64,000 bases of DNA from Flavobacterium chryseum (GTDB lineage Bacteria > Bacteroidota > Bacteroidia > Flavobacteriales > Flavobacteriaceae). Location: the NCBI RefSeq assembly GCF_004362015.1, contig NZ_SNWW01000001.1:372001-436000 (forward strand), in the 5' to 3' direction. How positions within the stretch are numbered: position 1 is the first letter of the stretch; every line of letters begins with the position of its first letter. The notes below the pieces were generated by a model, which was given only the letters and a program-made list of their open reading frames with translations, was not told where the DNA came from and did no database searches. The translations under genes and the position numbers were made by a program. Shown here one piece after another: positions 44,001 through 56,000 of the stretch.

Positions 44001-47000
44001 GGATGCCAATGGATGTTCTAGTACAACAACTACAACAGTAAATACAATTTCGAGCCCAACAGTTACAGAAACGCATATTAACCCATCATGTGATGGAGGA
44101 GCTAACGGTTCAGTAGTATTAGTTGGTGCCGGAGGATCAGGAGGATATACTTACAGTAATAACGGTACGGTTTATACTGCCAATGCTACCTTTACAGGAT
44201 TAGCTGCAGGAACTTATACATTCTATGTAAAAGACAGTAAAGATTGTGCAACACCAATTACAGTTACCTTAACAGCTCCAACGCAATTAGCAGCAACAGT
44301 TACAGAAGTTCCTTTTTCTTGTAACACTTCTAATGGAAAAGTTGCAGGATCAGTAACAGTAAATGTTACTTTAGGTACAGGAACTACTCCATATCAATAT
44401 AGTTTTAATGGTGGTGGATTTGGTAATTCAAATACATTAACATTAAACGACAATGGTGCAGATCAAGGTTATACTTACTCAGTAAGAGACGGATTAGGAT
44501 GTACAATTTCAGGTTCAGGAACTTTATTGAGACTAAACCCGCCAACAGATTTAACTTTTACAGCTGCAGCAGTTACCTGTACAGCAACTACAACTACAGT
44601 TACAGTAACGGCAACAAATGGTGTAGGTGTTCTTCAATACGAAACTATTGCTCCATCTCCTGTAATTATTGCTAAACAAACATCTAATTCTTTCGCAAAT
44701 CTTGCTCCGGGAACTTATATGTTTAAAGTTACTGATGCAAATGGATGTTTCTACACAGAAGCTCACACAATAAATCCGGTTACACCAATAACACTTATTG
44801 GTACTAAAATAAGCGACGTATTGTGTAACGCAGGAAACACTGGTGCAGCCAGATTTAATGTTGCAGGTTTTGCTGCTACTTACAGTTATACTGTAAATGG
44901 TGGAACTGCTGTTACAGCGCAAACTGCTTCAACAATTAATTTAACAACTCTTGTTGCAGGTACTTATACCGTTATCGTTACAGATAATGCAACAGGATGT
45001 ACAGCAACAGCTGCGGTTACAATTAACCAACCAGCTGCTTTAGCTGCAACTTATACAACTATAAACGGAAACTGTGCTGTTACGACTTCAAATGTTACAG
45101 TAACTGTTACTGGAGGTTCACCGGTTTATAGATATTCATTTGTACAGGATAACGCTGCAATTGGTACATATTCTAACTCTAATACTGCGAATTTAGATGC
45201 TGCAGTAAACACAAGTTGGGATGTTCATATCATTGATGCGAATGGTTGTACATTCAAATTAGATATTACAATTGCAAAAGATGTTGTGCCAACGGTTACA
45301 GCTTCGGCTACGGGTCAGTGTTTTGGTGTAGGAAGCTATACAATTACTGCAACACCAGGAACTGGTTTAGTTGCGCCTTTAAGCTACAGTATTGACAATG
45401 GTGCTTCTTACCAAGCAGGTAATACATTTGTAATTACTACACCGGGAAGTTATACAGTTAAAATTAAAGACGGTAACGGATGTACGGCAGATAGTAATGT
45501 TGTTATAGTTGATAATGTATTAACATTAAATGCTGTATTAGATAAAAACATTACATGTTCGCTACCAACTGCTGCTCAGGTAACTTTGACGGCTAACGGT
45601 GGAAGCGTTGCTTACACATATGAATCAAAAGAAGCTGCAGGTGCTTATACCGCTATGGCTTCGAATGTTTTCAATACTATGACTCCGGGAAGTTATACTT
45701 TCAGAGTTACAGATGCTAAAGGTTGTATTATTGAAACAACAACTCCAATTATTATTACAGCTCCAGTTAATCCGGATATTACAAACGTTGTACAAACAGC
45801 GCTTATTAATTGTAATGGAGATGCTACAGCTGCTATTGCAATTACGATTGATAATACAAAAGGACTTGCTCCGTTTGTATATACTGTATTAAATACAACT
45901 ACAGGAGTTAATTATGGTACGCAAACATCTGGCTTAGCAGCAGGTAACTATGTAGTTACTGTTACTGATGCAAAAGGATGTACAGATACATTCCCTATTA
46001 CAATTAATCAACCAACTCCTATTGTAGTTAGTCGTACAGTTACTCCAATTACATGTGCAGGCGGTGGTGTTTCATTGGGATCGATTACAATTAACTCTGT
46101 AACAGGTGGAACTCCAAATTATATCTATCACGTAACAGGAGTTAATGGTTATAACAAACAAATTTCTGGTCAGACAGGAGCTACAGCTGTATTTGAAGTA
46201 GTTGACTTTGGTTTGTACCAAATTATTATTACTGACGCAAATGGTTGTACTAATATCGAACAAAACGTATTGGTAGCATCACCACCAGACGATTTGGATA
46301 TTACCGTAACACCTCCACCTGCAGATTGTTCAACTTTAGGTTCTGCTGTTGTAGCTATTAATACAACATCATTAGGTACTATAACAGGTCCTGGTCCTTT
46401 CCATTTCGCTATTTATACTGGTCCGGGAATGGTATATACTGCACCAACAGCCTTACCTTGGTATGATGAGGATGCTATAGGAAGTAAAAAAACAACTATA
46501 CCTAATTTACTACCGGGTGTTAAATATACTTTCATTGTACATGACACTGTAACAGGTTGTTATTATTTTGAAACTTCTACTACGCCAATACCAACACAAT
46601 CAACTTTAACTATTAGTAATTTAGTTGAACAAAATATTACGTGTAAAGGTGCAAATGATGGTAAAGTTTCATTTACAATCAATAGTACATATCCAACAGC
46701 TACAGATGTAACGTACGAAATTTTAAATTCATTAAGCTTAACCCCAATAACTCCAACTGCTGTTACAGGTAGTGGAACTATTTCGGCAAATGGTACTCTT
46801 GCAGTTACTAATTTAGGACCATTACCTTATGGAACTTATGTGATTGTTATAAAAGAAGTTGGTACATCAACACATGCTGGATGTAGCATTGCAAGTAGTA
46901 ATTTTATTATTACGGAATCTGCTATTGATTTATCACTTACAGCTTCAGTTTCTAAAAATGCAAATTGTAATCCTGCTTCAGGAGTTATAACTGCAATAGG

Positions 47001-50000
47001 TAAAGATGGAACAGCTCCATATACTTATCAATTACTTTTAGCTTCAGCTACAGCTCCAACTGCTGCAACAGCAGGTTGGGCAAGTGTCAACACATTTAAT
47101 AGAGATGCAGGAAGTTATATTGCTTACGTAAAAGATGCATACGGTTGTATTAAACAAGCGGCAGTTACTTTAAATAAAGATGCTGATCCAACGATCATTG
47201 CACCTGCAACTATTTGTTACAATGGTACTGCATTCACAATCGCAATAGGAGGAACTGTTGATCCTGCTATTGTAGGAGCTGCTACTTATAGTGTAAACGG
47301 AAGTACTTTCCAAACAAGCCCTAACTTTACATTTAACGCAGCAGGTATTTATAATTTAACAATTAAAGACGGTAATGGTTGTATAGCAACTGTTCCTTAT
47401 GAAGTTAAACCACAATTATTCTTAAGCGCACAACTTACAAAAGAACTAGATTGTACCGGTACACCAAATGCACAAATTACTTTGACTGCTACTGGCGGAT
47501 ACAATACAGCTTATACGTATGAGTATTCTACTGATGGTGGAGGTACTTATACCGCTATGGCTACGAATGTACTTTCTACAAGTGTTCTAGGAAACTATAT
47601 TTTCAGAGTAAGTGATGCTAAACTGCCAACAGCTTGTCAGGCTACAACTACTTTCAAATTAGACCCTATACAGCCAACAATATTTACAACTGTACAAACA
47701 CACGTGAGTTGTAATGGTGGTAATGACGGTACAATTACAGTTAATGTAACTTCTGGTGTTGGTCCATATCAATATCAATTAAACGGAGGAACATTCCAAA
47801 CTTCAAATGTATTTACAGGATTAATTGCTGGAACTGCATATATTGTTACGGTTAGAGATGCAAAATCATGTTTGTACTCAAACCCGGCAATTACGATCAC
47901 TCAGCCTAATGCTTTAACAGCTGCAGCTGTGTTAACAACTCCATTAACTTGTGGAACTGGAAATGCTCCAACAAAAGCAGTTGTAACCGTAACTGCTTCA
48001 CAAGGAACAGCACCATATTTATATAATTTTGATGGTGCAGGTTATTCTACTACAAATACTTACGAGTCATATGTTGGTGTAACGTTTAATGTTTTAGTAA
48101 AAGACGCAAAAGGTTGTATTTTTCCTATAAATGGAGTTAACATTCCAGCGTTGAACCCTCCAACAATTACCACTATTACCGGAACTCCAATTTATTGTGA
48201 TCCGATTGCTAGCACAACAAGTACCGTTACTATAACGACTACAAATGGTGTAGGAGCATTAAGTTATGTAATACTTTCACCAGCAACGACAAACGTTACA
48301 GGAGCTACAAGTGGAGTATTTACAGGATTGCCTGCTGGTACTTATTTATTTGAAGTTACAGATGCTAATGGCTGTAAAGATCAGGAATCTTACATCGTTA
48401 AACCTGTAACAAACATTACAGTTTCAGGTGAGTTAGTAAGCAATGTTACTTGTAACGGAGGTAATAATGGAGCTGTTAAATTTACTGCAGCAAATTATGC
48501 AGGAACTTATACAGCAGTTTTAACTGCAGGAACAGGTACATTAACTCAAACAGGAAACACTGTAAATGTGACTGGTCTTGTACCGGGAACTTATACAGTT
48601 GAAATTACAGACGGAATAACAGGATGTAAAGCAACAGCATCTATTGCTGTTACACAGCCAACACCGGTTGTTCTAAGTTTAGTAAGCAATACAAATGCTA
48701 ATTGCAACTTTGGTGCAAGAGTAACAGTTTCTGCTACTGGCGGAACTCCAGCTTACAAATATGCCTTTGTTCAAAGCGGAGCTACTCCTGTTGCTGGTGA
48801 TTATGACACTGTTTCAAGTGTTGTTTTAGATCCGGCATTAAATACAGCTTGGGATGCTTATGTTTTAGATGCAAACGATTGTCCTGCTGTTTACAGTTTT
48901 ACAATTGCTACAGATTTGCCTCCAACAATTGACACTCCTGCCGCTCCATATTGTTATATGGGAGGTCCGGTACCAATTACAATTACGGGAACTTATGTTG
49001 GCACGCCAATGTACAGTATTGGTAACAACTACCAATCTAGCCCTGATTTCGTATTGAATGCACCAGGAACTTACACATTCTCTATTAGAGATGGTAACGG
49101 TTGTGTGACGTCAACAGCTTACGAGTTAAAACAACAATTATTATTAAAAGCAACATTAACACAAGATTATACTTGTGCAGGTGATGCAAGCATAACATTA
49201 TTAGCAACTCAGGGAACGTTAACATATAACACATTTGAAGTTAGTTATAATAATGGAGCATACACTGCGGTAACCGTACAGCCTTACACTACCAATATTC
49301 CTGGAACTTATACTTTCAGAGTAACAGACAGTCAGGGATGTCAGGCAACTTCAGTTTCAGTAGAAGTTACACCAAGAACAACTCCAACAGCAACAGCTAC
49401 ACAAAATAATGTTAGTTGTACAGGAGGTTCAGATGGAAGTATTGTAGTTACTGCTGCAAATGGAGTACTACCTTATCAATATCAATTAGATGGAGGAGCA
49501 TTCCAAACATCAAATATATTCACAGGTTTAGCTGCAGGTACACACAATATCGTGGTTAAAGATGCTAAGGAATGTGTTACAATCACATTGCCAGTTACTA
49601 TTACACAGCCAACAGCTTTAGCTGCAATAGCTACAGTAACCACTCCATTAACATGTGGAACTGGAAATGCGGCACAAGCAGCAACAGTAACTGTTACTGT
49701 TGATCCAACAACTGGAACAGGTCCATATCAATATAGTTTCAACGGAGGAACTAGTTATGGTTCGGTAAATACTTATACAACAACTGTATCAGGTCCTGTT
49801 AGCGCTTTAGTTAAAGATGCCAACAACTGTGTAATTACAGTACCGGCAAGTGTAATTGTTCAGCCACTTGATCCGCCAACAATTACCACTATTACCGGAA
49901 CTCCAATTTATTGTGATCCGATTGCTAGCACAACAAGTACCGTTACTATAACGACTACAAATGGTGTAGGAGCATTAAGTTATGTAATACTTTCACCAGC

Positions 50001-53000
50001 AACGACAAACGTTACAGGAGCTACAAGTGGAGTATTTACAGGATTGCCTGCTGGTACTTATTTATTTGAAGTTACAGATGCTAATGGCTGTAAAGATCAG
50101 GAATCTTACATCGTTAAACCTGTAACAAACATTACAGTTTCAGGTGAGTTAGTAAGCAATGTTACTTGTAACGGAGGTAATAATGGAGCTGTTAAATTTA
50201 CTGCAGCAAATTATGCAGGAACTTATACAGCAGTTTTAACTGCAGGAACAGGTACATTAACTCAAACAGGAAACACTGTAAATGTGACTGGTCTTGTACC
50301 GGGAACTTATACAGTTGAAATTACAGACGGAATAACAGGATGTAAAGCAACAGCATCTATTGCTGTTACACAGCCAACACCGGTTGTTCTAAGTTTAGTA
50401 AGCAATACAAATGCTAATTGCAACTTTGGTGCAAGAGTAACAGTTTCTGCTACTGGCGGAACTCCAGCTTACAAATATGCCTTTGTTCAAAGCGGAGCTA
50501 CTCCTGTTGCTGGTGATTATGACACTGTTTCAAGTGTTGTTTTAGATCCGGCATTAAATACAGCTTGGGATGCTTATGTTTTAGATGCAAACGATTGTCC
50601 TGCTGTTTACAGTTTTACAATTGCTACAGATTTGCCTCCAACAATTGACACTCCTGCCGCTCCATATTGTTATATGGGAGGTCCGGTACCAATTACAATT
50701 ACGGGAACTTATGTTGGCACGCCAATGTACAGTATTGGTAACAACTACCAATCTAGCCCTGATTTCGTATTGAATGCACCAGGAACTTACACATTCTCTA
50801 TTAGAGATGGTAACGGTTGTGTGACGTCAACAGCTTACGAGTTAAAACAACAATTATTATTAAAAGCAACATTAACACAAGATTATACTTGTGCAGGTGA
50901 TGCAAGCATAACATTATTAGCAACTCAGGGAACGTTAACATATAACACATTTGAAGTTAGTTATAATAATGGAGCATACACTGCGGTAACCGTACAGCCT
51001 TACACTACCAATATTCCTGGAACTTATACTTTCAGAGTAACAGACAGTCAGGGATGTCAGGCAACTTCAGTTTCAGTAGAAGTTACACCAAGAACAACTC
51101 CAACAGCAACAGCTACACAAAATAATGTTAGTTGTACAGGAGGTTCAGATGGAAGTATTGTAGTTACTGCTGCAAATGGAGTACTACCTTATCAATATCA
51201 ATTAGATGGAGGAGCATTCCAAACATCAAATATATTCACAGGTTTAGCTGCAGGTACACACAATATCGTGGTTAAAGATGCTAAGGAATGTGTTACAATC
51301 ACATTGCCAGTTACTATTACACAGCCAACAGCTTTAGCTGCAATAGCTACAGTAACCACTCCATTAACATGTGGAACTGGAAATGCGGCACAAGCAGCAA
51401 CAGTAACTGTTACTGTTGATCCAACAACTGGAACAGGTCCATATCAATATAGTTTCAACGGAGGAACTAGTTATGGTTCGGTAAATACTTATACAACAAC
51501 TGTATCAGGTCCTGTTAGCGCTTTAGTTAAAGATGCCAACAACTGTGTAATTGCAGTACCGGCAAGTGTAACTGTTCAGCCACTTGATCCACCAACAATT
51601 GATAATGTAACTGCAACACCAATCTGGTGTACACCAGCTGCAAACACGACAAGTACAGTAACATTAACTGTAAGTCATGGTGTTGGTACTTTACATTATG
51701 AAATTACATCTCCTGCAAGCGCTGTTTCAAATTTTTCAGGTGCAACAAGCGGACAATTTAATTTGTTACCTGCTGGAACTTATATTTTCAAAGTTACAGA
51801 TGCTAACGGATGTACAGCTGAAGCAACAAAAACTGTTGATGCCTTAATCAATATTACAACTGCAGGTCAGTTAATAAATGATGTAGTATGTAACGGAGAA
51901 GCAAACGGTTCAGTGAAATTTGATGTTGATAATTTCGCAGGTACTTATACCGCAGTTTTAACTCCGGCCACTGGTACATTAACTAAGGTTGGTAAAGTTA
52001 TTACCGTTACTAATTTACCGGTAGGTAATTATGCAATTTTAGTTACTGACGATATCACAGGTTGTACAGCTACTGCTTCAGTAACTGTAGGTCAGCCAAA
52101 TGCATTATCATTAACTGCAACTAAAAATACGCATGCTAATTGTAAATCAGGTGCGGAGGTTACTGTTGTAGCAGCCGGAGGAACTCCAGATTATAAATAT
52201 GCATTTATTTTAAATACAGCTACAGTTACAGCTGCAGATTATTCAAACAGTAATAATGCTGTTTTAGATCCTGCAAAAGGCTTAAACTGGGTAGCTTATG
52301 TGATCGATTCTAAAGATTGTAAAACATCTATTCCAATTACAATTGTACTGGATCCGTTGCCAAATAATATTACTACGAATGTTTCAACTCAACAATGTCC
52401 ATCTGCGACAGGTGAGTACACATTTACAGTAACAGTAGGTAATGGTATTGCACCTTATGAATACAGTATCGGAAATGGTTTCCAATCAAGCAATATCTTT
52501 ACGGTAAATGCACCAGGAAACTATACAGTAACCGTTAGAGATGCTAATCAATGTGAAGTAACAGTAGCTACTCCTGTAACTATTTTACCAGCATTAAAAT
52601 TAGACCATACAATTACTGCATTGCCAGGTTGTGTTGTTACCAATAATGGTATTATAACAGCTACTGCAAGTGGTGGCTCAGCAACTGCAAATTACAGATA
52701 TACTTTAGATGGTGGAGTTATTGTTTCAACGACACCTGCAGTATTCAGTAATGTAACTCCTGGAACTCATATTATAAGAGTTAGAGATGTTGTTACTGGC
52801 TGTTCTGTTCAAATAACTGTAGTAGTAGCTCCTTCTACACCAATTGCAGGATTAGCATTAACTCCAATCCATGTAACTTGTAACGGAGGAAGTAATGGTT
52901 CAATCACAGCAACTATAGATGAAACTGGTGTTAACGATAACCCGGTTTACGTTTACAGATTAACAGGAACTACAGCTTTAGGTGTTCCGGTTAGCAGACC

Positions 53001-56000
53001 AAACCAACCGAATCCAACATTTGAAAACCTTCAGGCTGGAGATTATACTGTAACAGTTACTTCAGGTAGAGGATGTCAAGATTCTGAAGATATTAGAATT
53101 AACCAGTTCGATCCAATTGTAGTAACTGCTCCAGTAGTTGTTCAATACGGTTGTACGGTTGCAAACACTTCGAACTTTGCTACTGTAACAGTAGGAAATG
53201 TTACTAATGGATCTGGAACGTATACAAATTATGAGTTCTTCAGAGATGGTGTTTCAGTTCAAAGTGGTCCTCAAACAGTTTATACTGAAACGGATTACTT
53301 AGGAGGTAACTACACTGTAAAAGTTACTGACGACGCAGGTTGTTCAGGTACAAGCATAGCAGCTCCAATTAGACCATTCATTAGCTTAGATGTTATAAAT
53401 GTTGCTAAAGTTGCAATCACTTGTATCTCTAATGAAGATATTACTATAACAGTAACATCTACAGGAGGAACACCAGCGCTATTGAATTATACGGTTACTG
53501 GTACAGATAATGCTTATAACCAAACAAAAACAAATGGTAATTTCACTGGTTTAACAGTAGGAAATTATATAATTACGGTTACAAACCCTGCAACGGGCTG
53601 TAGTTTACAAAAAGCGTATTATGTTGCAGAACCTAATACATTTGAGATTAAAGCTATACCAGTTGTAAAAGAAATTTGTTTCGGTACAACAGACGGAATC
53701 GTTGATTTAACTTTTGTTGATAATCAATTAGATCCAACAAATGATGCAGGACCTTTCAATTATACAATTACAGGCCCGGCACCAAGTACTGCTACAATTA
53801 CAGGTACAACAACTGATGCAGGTCCGTTGAGAATTTCAAACCTTGCAGCTGGTCAATATTCTGTTATTGCTAGATTAGTAGCAAGTCCTGAATGTACTGT
53901 TTCAACTGTATTTAGTATAGATCAGCCTGCTACAATTTTAACTGTAACAGCAGAAAAAGATGATATTACTTGTAAAACAGGTAATAATGATGGAGTTATC
54001 TATGCTTCTGCACAAGGTGGTTGGGATACTAGTTATGAATATCAATTAGTATTAAACCCTAGTACAATAGTAGCTGATTACTCTGCTACAGCTGTATTTA
54101 CAAATTTAGGAGCAGGTACTTATACTGTTAATGTAAGAGATAGTAAAGGATGTCCAGTATCAACACAAGTAACATTAGCTATTCCAACTCCAATAACATT
54201 TACTGCTGCGGCAGATGCAACAATGTTGTCATGTTTTGGAGATAAGAGTGGAGTAATTAGAGTTTCTCCTCCTACAGGTGGTCAGGGAAGTAATTACTTA
54301 TATACTTTAACAGTACTTTCAAACAACCCTGTTACAACTGTTGGGCCTCAAATTAGTCCTGTTTTTGACGGATTAGGAATGGGAAGATATACAGTAACAG
54401 TAACTGACGGATTTAGCTGTACAGCAACTTCATCTGCAGAAATTGTAATCACTGAGCCAACATTGGTTAAAGCAACGTTAGCGGTAACAAGACAACAAAC
54501 TTGTCTAACATTGTCGCAACTTACTTTAACTGCAACAGGCGGAACCGGACCTTACTCGTATAGTGCAACTGCAGATTTCGCGATTGTATTAGGAACATTT
54601 GCAGCAACAACATCATTTGATGTTCCTGTTGGTTCTTACAGCTATTATGTTAGAGATGTTAATGGTTGTAACGCATTCGTTACAGATATTAGAACTATTG
54701 ATCCTCTAGTACCACTAAATCTTAACATAGATGTATCTGGTGCAGTAGTTAGATGTCAGGGAGATGCATCAGCATCAATATTTGCTGAAGCAATTGGTGG
54801 TCTTGGAGATTATGTTTATACATTACTTGGTGCTACGAATAACGTTGTTCGTGCAGCTCAGACTAACGGAACATTCGAAAACTTACCAATTGGTACATAT
54901 TATGTAAAAGTTGATAGTCATGATTGTACTTACACAAGTGGTCCAATAGTAATAGATGAACCTGCTACTCCTGTAACAGTTGTGTCAAAAGTAACAGATG
55001 TTACTTGTTTCGGAGCAAACAATGGTATTATAGAAATTACTGCCACAGGTGGTACAGGTAATATTCAATATGCGATTTCACCTGATCTTGATAAATTCGA
55101 TTCGAAATTTATTTTCGACAAATTAGCTCCTGGTGATTATCAGATTGTGGTTAAAGACGAAAACCTATGTGGTGGAATATATAATTTCACAATTGCAAAT
55201 GGTAATTTATTATATGCAACTTTAGATGCAACATCGATTCAACCAGAGTTATGTGCAGGAGAAAACAACGCTTCATTTAGAGTTGATATCTTTGGTGGTA
55301 AACCAGGTTATTTTGTACGTATCGATAATGAAACTGCTTTTGTCCCTGCTAATGGTGGTACTTTCCACACATTTAGTGGATTAAAAGGAGGTAAGCATAT
55401 AGTATACTTTACAGATAGTTATGGTTGTGGACCATTTGAGCTTGTTGTTGAAACACCAGAGTCGGTAACAATAGATCCAACTACTACTGAAACAGTATAT
55501 GGTTGTGAAACCAATACGACAACAGTTCTTTTTGATAAGAGTAATAACGTTGATGATCTTGATTTCTCTCTGGATAATACTGGAGTGATTAATCCTGATG
55601 GTCCTGTATTCAAAGATCTTACACCAGGTCCGCATACTATTTTAGTAAGACATACAAACGGATGTGAGAAGAGAACTGAAGAATTTATAATCGAAGGATT
55701 TGATAAACTTACTTTAACAGATATTACTGTAAGCAGCAAAGCAGAGGTTAATATAATCAGAGTGCAAGCTGCAGGAGGTAAAAAACCTTACTTATACAGC
55801 TTCGATGGTGGACCATTTACAGAATCTAATGAATTCAGAATCTACGAAAGTCGTATTTACAAAGTAACTGTTAGAGATCAAAACGGTTGTGAGGCAACTA
55901 TAGATGTTGAAGGTAAATTCATCGACTTCTGTCTGCCAAATTACTTTACACCTAACGGTAGTAACGGAGGTCATACCGAAATTGGTCCTGGTTGTGGTGC

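Noticed and set aside
48869..50773. Two identical 62-codon frames inside sprB (48869-49057 and 50585-50773)
   Set aside because: They are the same out-of-frame shadow seen twice because of the 1716-bp duplication; they only confirm it.
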